Part shown: positions 1 through 6,592 of the stretch, in pieces
Layout of the letters: every line of letters starts with the position of its first letter
Numbering within the stretch: the first letter of the stretch is position 1
Source: Chloroflexota bacterium
GTDB taxonomy: Bacteria; Chloroflexota; Dehalococcoidia; UBA3495
DNA length: 6,768 nucleotides
Reading direction: 5' to 3'
NCBI GenBank assembly: GCA_002716645.1
Contig: PBBR01000025.1
Location: 15,791-22,558, forward strand
Position numbers and translations under genes: made by a program
Notes under the pieces: model-generated
Databases searched by the model: none
Told to the model about the DNA's origin: nothing
What the model saw: the letters and a program-made list of their open reading frames with translations, nothing else

Positions 1-296
1 ACATTACTCTGCTCCATTAATGCTGCGGCTCTAGTAGTGTCTCCCTCAACATAATATGCAGGCATATCTAGGGTTTCTACCTTGATATTTAGATTAGGAT
101 CGTCACTGGCACGTAAGCAGAGTCCTGCACTATCAGGCATGGCAATGACTGTTCCGATGCCTGTAGATGCTATTCCGAATAAGGCTCGTCGGATAATGTT
201 TACTTTCTCCCAGTCCGGTACAACTCGTCCTTGGGATACTATTCTTCGGATATCTTTACTAGCTGAAGGATTAGCTATTATGCCAACAGAATCCAT
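1..296 (-). CDS. ATP-NAD kinase-like protein (COG3199/AcoX type), N-terminal part, runs off left edge
   Basis: Reading the minus strand from the ATG at 296 gives 98 complete codons and no stop before the window edge, so the C-terminal part is missing. The product opens with VGIIANPSASKDIRRIV (residues 4-20), followed by WEKVNIIRRALFGI (29-42) and TLDMPAYYVEGDTTRAA (75-91). This layout is typical of the COG3199 group of predicted ATP-NAD/polyphosphate kinases, which includes AcoX. The NPSASKD segment corresponds to the family's N-terminal nucleotide-binding loop. Members are cytosolic; a few are tied to NAD(P) supply or to acetoin-type catabolic operons, but many are uncharacterised. The start is uncertain. 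ATG 296 fits the family's usual N-terminus, but an in-frame TTG at 302 lies about 7 nt after a GGAG, and an ATG at 353 is also open. The gene is divergent from amidase 1. Family assignment is fairly sure; substrate is not. Confidence 0.82.
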   Translation of the reverse strand, partial: MDSVGIIANPSASKDIRRIVSQGRVVPDWEKVNIIRRALFGIASTGIGTVIAMPDSAGLCLRASDDPNLNIKVETLDMPAYYVEGDTTRAAALMEQSN

Positions 297-395
297 ATGC
301 AAATATAATCTCCGTCCGCAAGACCTAGTACAGAATAATATAAATGGTATCATCAATATGTCTGTATACATAACTGTAGTTTAGGGAGGCATAGT
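297..395. promoter_or_regulatory. Divergent AT-rich spacer between NAD-kinase-like gene and amidase 1
   Basis: This 99-bp gap separates two divergently read genes and so should hold both their promoters. It is AT-rich around 331-360 and 363-375, with -10-like strings such as TATAAA at 339-344 and TATACA at 365-370. I could not match either to a convincing -35 box at 16-18 bp spacing, so I call no exact promoter. The minus-strand reading frame stays open to an ATG at 353, so part of the gap may be coding if the kinase starts early. Confidence 0.45.
383..389 (+). promoter_or_regulatory. Shine-Dalgarno site of amidase 1
   Basis: AGGGAGG sits 6 nt before the ATG at 396. It is a near-consensus ribosome binding site that fixes the amidase 1 start and implies efficient translation by a bacterial ribosome with a canonical anti-SD. 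Confidence 0.85.
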
Positions 396-1805
396 ATGGA
401 TATAGCTTTCACGTCAGTAGCGGATCTTAAACATATGATTGATTCTAAAGAATTGTCAATTATAGAAATAGTAGAATATTTCTTTAATCGTATAGATGAG
501 CTTAACCCGAAGCTAAATGTGTTTCTTGCATTATGCAGAGAAGAGGCTATGGAACAGGCAGCCACGCAGCAGGAAGCGTTAGAAAAAGGGGGTTTACAAG
601 GAAAATTATCAGGGATACCAATTTCAATCAAAGACCTTGAGATGACTAAAGGAATCGTTACCACTCTGGGTTCTGTAGTTTTTAAAGATCGTGTTCCAAC
701 TTATGATTCCGTTGTAGTGGAACGTGTTAAAAATGAAGGAGCAATCATATTAGGAAAAACGAACACCCCAGAGTTTGGGCAATCGGGGACGACTGAGAAT
801 AAGTTGGGAGATGCGTGTAGAAATCCTTGGGATATCAGCAGAACAGCAGGAGGATCTAGCGGGGGAGCTGGATCTGGACTCGCAGCCGGTCTTTTCCCTC
901 TAGCGACCGGTAGTGATGGAGGCGGTTCAATACGGATCCCAGCCAGCTTCAATGGAGTGTTCGGGATTAAGCCGTCTCAAGGACGGGTTCCACGATATGG
1001 AGGCTACGGTGTACCTGCCTCAAACCATTTATCACAATCAGGTCCCATGGCACGCACTGTGACAGACTGTGCATTACTACTGCAAGTGATGTCTGGAGTG
1101 GATTATAGAGATCCAACCTCTTTGAGATTACATAGTGACGATTTTTTGTCCGATATAGAGAAAGGTGTATCAGGCTGGAAGATTGGTTGGAGTTCTGATC
1201 TAGGATATGCTGCTGTAGATTCTGAGGTTCTAAAGGTATGTGAAGAATCGGCTAAGGTGTTTGAATTATTGGGAGCTAATGTAGATGAAGTAGATTTAGG
1301 AATAGAAGATCCGTTTCATACATTCTTTGATATTTTTGCTACTGGAACTTATGCATCTTATGGTGATTTATTAGATCAGCATGGGGATGATTTAACTCAT
1401 TATGTAAGGAGTACTCTGGAATATGCTAGTACGTTGCGTGCCAGCGATTTTTCAAGAGCGTTACTAGAACAAGATAGACTAAAACGGCGGATGGAAACAT
1501 TTTTTGATGACTATGATTTGTTGTTGACGCCGACTATGGCAGTAACTGCATTTCACATAGATGACAGGCCTTCTATTATTTCTGGAAAGGAAGTACATGA
1601 ATTCTGGGGATATCTACCTTTCACTTATCCCATAAACATTAGTGGCCAAACAGCCGCAAGCGTTCCCTGTGGTTTTTCACAGTCGGGTATGCCCATTGGA
1701 CTCCACATTGTTGGTCCCTTTGGATCAGAAAGTAAAGTCCTCAGGGCGTCTCGTGCTTTTGAGCAGGCTGCTCCTTGGGATAAGAATAGGCCTCTAATTA
1801 CCTAA
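396..1805 (+). CDS. Amidase-signature family hydrolase (amidase 1)
   Basis: This 469-residue protein is a full-length member of the amidase signature family, which hydrolyses carboxamide (sometimes ester) bonds through a Ser-cisSer-Lys triad. The catalytic lysine is K79 in GIPISIKD (73-80), the cis-serine is S154 in AGGSSGGA (151-158), and the nucleophile is S178 in GSDGGGSIRIPA (172-183). The 24-residue gap between the two serines is as expected. FGIKPSQGRVPRYGG (189-203) follows the core, and SVPCGF...GMPIGLHIVGP forms the usual C-terminal block. A helical N-terminus (about 8-65) is typical. There is no signal peptide or membrane segment, so it is cytosolic. The strong SD at 383-389 supports the ATG. 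The GSDGGGS variant, rather than GSDTGGS, is seen in general amidases more than in GatA, and no gatB or gatC is adjacent, so a catabolic amidase is likelier than tRNA amidotransferase. Substrate cannot be read from sequence. It converges with the FAD/Fe-S oxidase. Confidence 0.95.
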   Translation: MDIAFTSVADLKHMIDSKELSIIEIVEYFFNRIDELNPKLNVFLALCREEAMEQAATQQEALEKGGLQGKLSGIPISIKDLEMTKGIVTTLGSVVFKDRVPTYDSVVVERVKNEGAIILGKTNTPEFGQSGTTENKLGDACRNPWDISRTAGGSSGGAGSGLAAGLFPLATGSDGGGSIRIPASFNGVFGIKPSQGRVPRYGGYGVPASNHLSQSGPMARTVTDCALLLQVMSGVDYRDPTSLRLHSDDFLSDIEKGVSGWKIGWSSDLGYAAVDSEVLKVCEESAKVFELLGANVDEVDLGIEDPFHTFFDIFATGTYASYGDLLDQHGDDLTHYVRSTLEYASTLRASDFSRALLEQDRLKRRMETFFDDYDLLLTPTMAVTAFHIDDRPSIISGKEVHEFWGYLPFTYPINISGQTAASVPCGFSQSGMPIGLHIVGPFGSESKVLRASRAFEQAAPWDKNRPLIT

Positions 1806-1808
1806 TTA
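1803..1808. other. Abutting convergent stop codons (palindromic TAATTA)
   Basis: The TAA of amidase 1 occupies 1803-1805 and the TAA of the minus-strand oxidase occupies 1808-1806, so the two genes meet with zero bases between them. The shared hexamer TAATTA is its own reverse complement. There is no room for a terminator between the genes. Each transcript must end inside the other gene and so would overlap it as antisense. Confidence 0.95.
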
Positions 1809-4718
1809 TTGCAAGGCTTCTGCCAGAATCTCAGCAATGTGCCTCGGTTGACGATCCGTGCCGTGTTCAACTTGCTGTCGGCAGGACACTCCTGTAACGG
1901 CTATTTCACAATCATCATCAGAATTATTTATAGCTGGGAACAGGGCTTGCTCACCGATTTGCATAGAAATGTCGTAGTGTTCTTTTTCAAAGCCAAAGGC
2001 TCCCGCCATTCCACAGCAGCCAGCGTTTATTAGTTGGGCCTCATAGTTTGCAGGTAAATTCAGAACTTCTAGGGAAGCAGCAGTTCCTATCAAAGACTTT
2101 TGATGACAATGTCCGTGGAACAATATTTGTTTTTTATTGCTAGTGAAATTCAGGTTCAAGTCCCCTTTCTTGTGGAGCATAGAAAGGAACTCGTCGATCA
2201 TATAGCTGTTTTCACCAACTAGTTTGGCGTTTTCGGTCTTAATCAATTCGGGATATTCATCTCTAAACGTAAGTATGCAACTGGGTTCGGTGCCGATGAT
2301 AGGGAATCCTTGTTTGACATACCCCGCTAATGCATCAATATTCGCTTCGGCTCTTATTTTCGCTTCATCTAGTAACCCTTTGGAAATCATAGGGCGGCCG
2401 CAGCAATCTGCATTTGCCAGTATAATGTTGTAGCCCGCGTGCTCTAATAATTTAACAGATGCTTGTCCTATAGATGGATAGTTGTAATTCATGAATGTGT
2501 CGTTGTATAAGACAACTGTACCAGTGGATTGGGGGCGTGCTTCTATACCTATAGTTGGTCTCTTGTTGAACCATTGTTGAAAAGTTGTCGATGCGAATTT
2601 TGGCAACTGTCTCTTGGGGTGCACTCCCAGTAATTTCGAGGAAACTAACCTGCCGAGGCTACTGTTACTAATCCAGTTGGACAAGCCGGGCAGTTTGGTG
2701 CCTAGTTTATTTATCTTATTTATATTTGCGAAGACTTTTGTTCGTATAGGTAGCTTGTTGGTTTGGTAATATTTGTCCAAGAATTCGTATTTGAGCTTCG
2801 CCATATCTACCCCGGAAGGGCATTCTGATTTACAAGCTTTACATTCTAGGCATAAATCTAGTGTCTCGTATAATCGAGAGCTTGTAATCGTTCCTTCCGG
2901 TAGATTTCCTGATAAAGCAGCACGCAATAAGTTTGCGCGACCTCTAGTAGAATGTTCTTCATCGCGCGTGGCCATGTATGATGGGCACATCGTTCCTTCA
3001 AGTTTCCGGCATGCACCCATGCCGTTGCACATTTCTACGGCTCCCGCATAATCCGAGTCCAACGAAAAGTCCAGTGTGGTATTTACTGGTATTGTGCTAT
3101 AAGAGGTGCCATACCGGAGATTTTCAGTTAATGGGGGGCAGTCTATGATCTTGCCTGGATTCATTATCCCGTCAGGATCGAATGTACTTTTGACCTCGCG
3201 AAACGCTTGTGTGATTTCTGGGCCAAACATTTTTTCAGTCCAGACTCCTCTTACAATACCATCCCCGTGCTCTCCACTTAGGGAGCCGCCAAACTCTTTT
3301 ACCAAATCACTTATCTCATCTGCTATCGCCATCATTCTGTTCAGTCCATTTTCCTCTTTGAGACTGACCAAAGGGCGAATGTGCAAACACCCAACGCTGG
3401 CATGACCATAATATCCGGCTTCGGTATTATGATTTCGGACAATCTCGTCGAATCGTCTCACGAATGGGCCGAGTTTTTGAGGATCGACAGCTGTGTCCTC
3501 AACGTATGGGAGTGGTTTAGCATCCCCGTGTATGCTCATCAATAAACCGAGGCCGGCCTTTCGAATGTTCCAAACATTATTCTGGGAAGGTTTGTCTAGG
3601 AGGTTCACGCAGGCATAACCTAGGCGTCTTCGTTCCATATCAGATTTAAATACATCGAGTTTGCTTTTGAGTTCGAGTTCTGATTCTCCGTAGAACTCTA
3701 CTAATAATAGAGCACCAGGGTCTCCTTGGATAAATGATAGGTTCTGAGCAAAACCAAGAGACTCCCTGCATCTGTCAAGTAGCATCTTATCCATTATTTC
3801 TACCACTGACACGTCGTGGGTTAGTATTTCTTTAGTTGCTTCACTCGCCTCAAAAATATCTGGGAAATGTATTACTGATAAAGCGGTCATTGTAGGGCGT
3901 GGGACTAGGTTTATTTTTGCTTCGGTAGTTACACATAAGGTTCCTTCAGACCCCACGGCCATCTTCGCCATGTTGATTGGTCCATCGTGCAAGAAGTCAT
4001 CTAAGTTGTAACCACTTACGCGTCTGAGAATTTTCGGGTAACGAGATTCAATTTCACTGGCCGACCCTTTGGCTATTCTCAAAACTCCCCTGTATATATC
4101 TGATTCTAAGCTGGTACCACTTAGCTTGTTTTCTAATTCATTCGGATTTAGTTCTCTTAGGATAGTCCGGTTCGCATCGGATAATACGACATCAAGTTCC
4201 TTAACGTGATCGAGGGTTTTGCCATATATTACAGAATGGGCACCACATGTATTATTGCCAATTCCTCCACCTACACATGCCCTGCTCGCTGTTGTCGGAT
4301 CGGGGGCGTACTGCAGATTGTAGGGCAGTAATAGCTTGTTTAACTGGTCAAGTACTATCCCTGGCTGTACCTTTGCCCAGTGTTCTTCCTCGTTCACTTC
4401 AATCAGCTGGTTCATGTATTTACTGAAATCCATGACTATGGCGTGATTTACACATTGCCCGGCAAGACTAGTTCCGCCAGCTCGAGGTAGAACAGGTATT
4501 TTGTTTTCATGAGCAACTTGCATAACGGCTACGACATCATCGACATCCCTTGGTATAACAACGCCCACTGGTTCCATCTGGTAGATGCTAGCGTCTGTGC
4601 TGTATAAAACTCTTGAGAACGGATCAAATCTAACCTCTCCGTTGACTCTTTGTCTGAGTTCGTTGGCCAACTCATCTCGTTCTCTGCCTCGAATCCTGTT
4701 GCTAGCTATGGTCGCCAT
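1806..4718 (-). CDS. FAD-linked oxidase / Fe-S / CCG-domain oxidoreductase, YdiJ-like (2-hydroxy acid dehydrogenase family)
   Basis: This 970-residue protein fuses a GlcD-like flavoprotein to a GlcF-like Fe-S protein. The FAD-binding PCMH domain is at about 45-275, with RAGGTSLAGQ (79-88), a GGGIGNNTCGAHS stretch (150-162) and GSEGTL (256-261). The FAD-oxidase C-terminal domain is at about 276-525, with HASVGCLHIRP (439-449) and SGEHGDGIVRG (481-491). Two ferredoxin-like motifs follow: C564/C570/C578-P, and CLECKACKSECP (C623, C626, C629, C633). Two CCG domains have CCG at 772-774 and 901-903, with EPSC (811-814) and HGHCHQKS (868-875). Known relatives (YdiJ, Dld-type, glycolate oxidase) oxidise D-2-hydroxy acids such as D-2-hydroxyglutarate, D-lactate or glycolate, sending electrons from FAD through Fe-S centres to a quinone or other carrier. 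Which acid is used here is not evident. No signal peptide is visible; it may attach peripherally to the membrane. It has a strong SD and lies downstream of the zinc-ribbon gene. Confidence 0.95.
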   Translation of the reverse strand: MATIASNRIRGRERDELANELRQRVNGEVRFDPFSRVLYSTDASIYQMEPVGVVIPRDVDDVVAVMQVAHENKIPVLPRAGGTSLAGQCVNHAIVMDFSKYMNQLIEVNEEEHWAKVQPGIVLDQLNKLLLPYNLQYAPDPTTASRACVGGGIGNNTCGAHSVIYGKTLDHVKELDVVLSDANRTILRELNPNELENKLSGTSLESDIYRGVLRIAKGSASEIESRYPKILRRVSGYNLDDFLHDGPINMAKMAVGSEGTLCVTTEAKINLVPRPTMTALSVIHFPDIFEASEATKEILTHDVSVVEIMDKMLLDRCRESLGFAQNLSFIQGDPGALLLVEFYGESELELKSKLDVFKSDMERRRLGYACVNLLDKPSQNNVWNIRKAGLGLLMSIHGDAKPLPYVEDTAVDPQKLGPFVRRFDEIVRNHNTEAGYYGHASVGCLHIRPLVSLKEENGLNRMMAIADEISDLVKEFGGSLSGEHGDGIVRGVWTEKMFGPEITQAFREVKSTFDPDGIMNPGKIIDCPPLTENLRYGTSYSTIPVNTTLDFSLDSDYAGAVEMCNGMGACRKLEGTMCPSYMATRDEEHSTRGRANLLRAALSGNLPEGTITSSRLYETLDLCLECKACKSECPSGVDMAKLKYEFLDKYYQTNKLPIRTKVFANINKINKLGTKLPGLSNWISNSSLGRLVSSKLLGVHPKRQLPKFASTTFQQWFNKRPTIGIEARPQSTGTVVLYNDTFMNYNYPSIGQASVKLLEHAGYNIILANADCCGRPMISKGLLDEAKIRAEANIDALAGYVKQGFPIIGTEPSCILTFRDEYPELIKTENAKLVGENSYMIDEFLSMLHKKGDLNLNFTSNKKQILFHGHCHQKSLIGTAASLEVLNLPANYEAQLINAGCCGMAGAFGFEKEHYDISMQIGEQALFPAINNSDDDCEIAVTGVSCRQQVEHGTDRQPRHIAEILAEALQ

Positions 4719-4720
4719 TT

Positions 4721-4728
4721 CTCCTCCT
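4721..4728 (-). promoter_or_regulatory. Shine-Dalgarno site of the FAD/Fe-S oxidase
   Basis: On the minus strand AGGAGGAG lies just before the ATG at 4718, with the AGGAGG core 4 nt away. It is a perfect SD core and decides the start of the oxidase, since the product from this ATG begins where the family normally does. Confidence 0.85.
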
Positions 4729-4821
4729 GAGGTGCGCGGTTCCTTTATGTTTGATTACTATTGGTCTTGCGGTAGCTTAATATGAAAATGTATAGAGATT
4801 CAACTTTTATTTTTGGTATCT
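4729..4821 (-). other. Spacer between zinc-ribbon gene and oxidase
   Basis: Roughly 90 bp separate the stop of the zinc-ribbon gene from the oxidase SD. The minus strand is AT-rich near 4780-4815 and contains TTGAAT followed about 15 nt later by TATTAA, a poor sigma70-like pair with short spacing. I see no GC-rich hairpin with a T-tract, so read-through from the zinc-ribbon gene into the oxidase is possible. An extra promoter here cannot be excluded. Confidence 0.35.
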
Positions 4822-5001
4822 TTAGGGTAATCCAAGATTGGTAAGCAGATCCCGTGCCCAATCCCTGAATTGATCTTCTAATTCAAATCCGCAGTGTGGA
4901 CAATCCAAGTCTCCAAATCGAAAACGTGTTCCGCATTGGGAGCAGTGTTGCACTTGGGATAAGGCTGATAGGACGATTTGGATGTTCTGTTCTGAAGTCA
5001 C
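4822..5001 (-). CDS. Small zinc-ribbon protein, 59 aa, GTG start
   Basis: The minus strand from GTG at 5001 to TAA at 4824-4822 encodes 59 residues. An N-terminal, probably helical segment (2-18, SEQNIQIVLSALSQV) precedes a zinc ribbon with C20-x2-C23 and C34-x2-C37 (HCSQCG and DCPHCG, 10 residues between the pairs). An acidic, amphipathic C-terminal helix (about 39-56, ending RDWARDLLTNLGLP) follows. The cysteine knuckles strongly indicate structural zinc binding. Biased residues and good knuckle form argue that this is a real gene despite its size. An in-frame stop at 5025-5023 and no ATG leave GTG 5001 as the best start; only a weak GAGAG lies about 11 nt upstream. It is on the same strand and upstream of the oxidase (103-nt gap), so it may be co-transcribed. 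Function is unknown: accessory factor, protein-binding adaptor or regulator are all possible. Confidence 0.72.
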   Translation of the reverse strand: MTSEQNIQIVLSALSQVQHCSQCGTRFRFGDLDCPHCGFELEDQFRDWARDLLTNLGLP

Positions 5002-5025
5002 TGTTGTTGATACTCTCGTTTTTTA

Positions 5026-5054
5026 TTGGTTAGGGAAGTCTATTATGATAAATT
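5026..5054 (+). promoter_or_regulatory. Candidate extended -10 promoter for amidase 2
   Basis: TTGGTT (5026-5031) and TAAATT (5049-5054) are 17 bp apart, and TG at 5046-5047 sits one base before the -10 box, as in extended -10 promoters. Both hexamers are imperfect (about 3/6 and 4/6 matches). The predicted transcript would start near 5061 and leave a leader of about 80 nt before amidase 2. Confidence 0.3.
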
Positions 5055-5114
5055 GTGGTGAAATCACGGGGATGATAGACTTGTGCCCATTCAATTCTCT
5101 CAAGTAAGGATAAC

Positions 5115-5138
5115 ATGAATATAAGATTCAGAGGCTGA
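5115..5138 (+). CDS. Possible 7-codon leader peptide (MNIRFRG) before amidase 2
   Basis: An ATG at 5115 follows TAAGGA (5105-5110) by 4 nt, reads seven codons and stops at TGA 5136-5138, only 3 nt before the amidase 2 ATG. This arrangement could couple translation or sense ribosome progress on the amidase leader. The frame is very short and may be chance. The peptide has no run of a single amino acid that would suggest classical attenuation. Confidence 0.25.
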   Translation: MNIRFRG

Positions 5139-5141
5139 GAT

Positions 5142-6488
5142 ATGACAGAGTTATATGAATTAACAGTGGATGATGCTGCGTCCCTAATCAGAAATGGTAA
5201 TATTTCTCCAGTTGACTTATCGGAATCAATCCTGGCTCAGATTAAAAGGCTAGATCCAATCCTTAAGGCTTGGGTTTATCTTGATGAAGATGCAGTGATT
5301 AACGATGCGCATCTCAAAGAACAGGAAGCTAATTCTGGAATCAATTTGGGGCCACTGCATGGCGTTCCTATAGGACTAAAGGACATTTATCATAACGCTC
5401 CTATACCCACCACTGCATGTTCCAAGGTTTACGCAAATTTTATACCCGATCATGATGCAACTACTGTATCAAAACTTAAACAGGCTGGGGCGATTATGTT
5501 GGGTAAAACCGTTACTACTGAGTTTGCTTGTGGAGATCCGTCTCCTACAATTAACCCATGGAATCCTGACCATACCCCAGGGGGGTCTAGTAGTGGATCT
5601 GCTGTGTCAGTTGCTTCGCGAATGTGCCCTGCAGCTCTTGGTTCCCAGACAGTGGGTTCTGTTTTACGGCCGGCTTCATATAATGGTGTTGTAGGGTTTA
5701 AACCTACCCTTGGTAGGGTAAGTAGATACGGGGTGGTTCCAGTGAGTTGGACACTAGACACTATGGGATGGATGACCCGTACGGTCAAGGATGCGGCTCT
5801 TTTGTTGTCTGTAATGGATGGCCACGATCCAAACGATCCGATCAGTACTACCTCGACAGTGAAGTTCGATGGAGATGTCAGCGTGATAACTAATCCTAAG
5901 ATAGGAGTGATACGGGACTTCTTTGTCGAAAAGGCTGATTCTGAGACACAACAGAAGTTTTTGGATATCGTGGATAAATTCGCTAGAGCTGGTGCAGAGA
6001 TTGTCGATATAAGGCTCCCAGACAGTTTCTCTTATGCAATTGGGGATCAGCAACTGATTATGTCTGTGGAAGGCGCTGCTTTTCATAAGCCTATGTTCGA
6101 TGTTCAATCAGAGGACTATCAGCCAAATATTAGAGCTATGATTCGAAGAGGGCTTGATACTGACGCAACTAGTTACTCGGACGCCTTGGAGCGTAGGTTA
6201 AGATTCGTATTCGATATGAATGTAACCGCCAACGCAGTGGATGTCCTGTTAACTCCATCTACACCTAGCCCAGCTTTGCCTGATATCACTAATACTGGTA
6301 ATACAATGTTTCAAGGTCCATGGACCTATTGCGGGTTGCCGACTGTTACGGTTCCGTCAGGGTTATCCGATGGGGGGATGCCTCTAGGTATTCAATTAAT
6401 AGGACAGTATTTGAATGAATCTTTACTGCTGTCAGTGGCAGCTTGGGCTGAATCAGTTATGGGTGTGGACCTAAACCCTAATGTATAA
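5142..6488 (+). CDS. Amidase-signature family hydrolase (amidase 2)
   Basis: This 448-residue protein is a second full-length amidase-signature enzyme, clearly diverged from amidase 1. The triad is K80 in GVPIGLKD (74-81), cis-S149 in PGGSSSGSA (146-154) and nucleophile S173 in GSQTVGSVLRPA (167-178), with the same 24-residue serine spacing. GVVGFKPTLGRVSRYGVVP (182-200) follows, and LPTVTVPSGL...GMPLGIQLIGQ (399-422) forms the C-terminal block. GSQTVGS replaces the common GxDTGGS: Q stands for D169 and V for the first G of the pair. Related GTQTAGS forms occur in a recognised amidase subgroup, so activity is expected. There is no signal peptide, so it is cytosolic. The start is firm because TGA lies at 5136-5138 in frame; a modest GAGG SD (5131-5134) is 7 nt upstream. 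It would release ammonia or amine from an unknown amide and may be co-transcribed with the thiolase 104 nt downstream. Confidence 0.94.
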   Translation: MTELYELTVDDAASLIRNGNISPVDLSESILAQIKRLDPILKAWVYLDEDAVINDAHLKEQEANSGINLGPLHGVPIGLKDIYHNAPIPTTACSKVYANFIPDHDATTVSKLKQAGAIMLGKTVTTEFACGDPSPTINPWNPDHTPGGSSSGSAVSVASRMCPAALGSQTVGSVLRPASYNGVVGFKPTLGRVSRYGVVPVSWTLDTMGWMTRTVKDAALLLSVMDGHDPNDPISTTSTVKFDGDVSVITNPKIGVIRDFFVEKADSETQQKFLDIVDKFARAGAEIVDIRLPDSFSYAIGDQQLIMSVEGAAFHKPMFDVQSEDYQPNIRAMIRRGLDTDATSYSDALERRLRFVFDMNVTANAVDVLLTPSTPSPALPDITNTGNTMFQGPWTYCGLPTVTVPSGLSDGGMPLGIQLIGQYLNESLLLSVAAWAESVMGVDLNPNV

Positions 6489-6517
6489 AACAGTCGGACC
6501 ATTGAAAGCCTGCGAGA

Positions 6518-6550
6518 ATGTGATTTGACTCTACAACCGTAGAATCGCAT
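6518..6550 (+). other. Bulged hairpin between amidase 2 and thiolase
   Basis: ATGTGATT (6518-6525) pairs with AATCGCAT (6543-6550) over 8 bp with one G:U pair. An inner CTAC/GTAG stem (6531-6534, 6539-6542) closes an AACC tetraloop, leaving a 5-nt bulge (TGACT) on the 5' side only. No T-tract follows, so an intrinsic terminator is unlikely; an mRNA leader or processing element is possible. Pairing strength is modest. Confidence 0.3.
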
Positions 6551-6592
6551 ACTATCTGGGCCATCAATCTCAGGTTATGGAGTGCATGCGTT

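Larger units (their letters stand above)
5002..5141. promoter_or_regulatory. Divergent intergenic region between zinc-ribbon gene and amidase 2
   Basis: This 140-bp gap should contain promoters for the minus-strand zinc-ribbon/oxidase unit and for amidase 2. The left part has a T-rich run at 5019-5024 and the middle is AT-rich (5041-5054). It also contains a possible extended -10 promoter and a possible 7-codon leader frame, described separately. I found no longer inverted repeat that would mark a clear operator. Confidence 0.5.

Noticed and set aside
82..384. Open frame of 100 codons on the plus strand at the left end
   Set aside because: It lies opposite the ATP-NAD kinase-like gene, which has clear family motifs on the minus strand. 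The plus-strand product resembles nothing I recognise and has no SD.
396..1805. Amidase 1 as GatA of the tRNA amidotransferase
   Set aside because: The residue numbering of the triad resembles that of GatA, but the GSDGGGS loop, the absence of neighbouring gatB/gatC and the catabolic context favour a general amidase.
5058..5067. Small palindrome GTGA-AA-TCAC upstream of amidase 2 as a possible operator
   Set aside because: The arms are only 4 bp and pairing does not extend outward. This length is expected by chance.
5450..6107. Two open frames of over 110 codons on the minus strand within amidase 2, plus an 80-codon plus-strand frame
   Set aside because: They overlap a full-length amidase with an intact triad and show no domain pattern or start signals; they are antisense and off-frame shadows.
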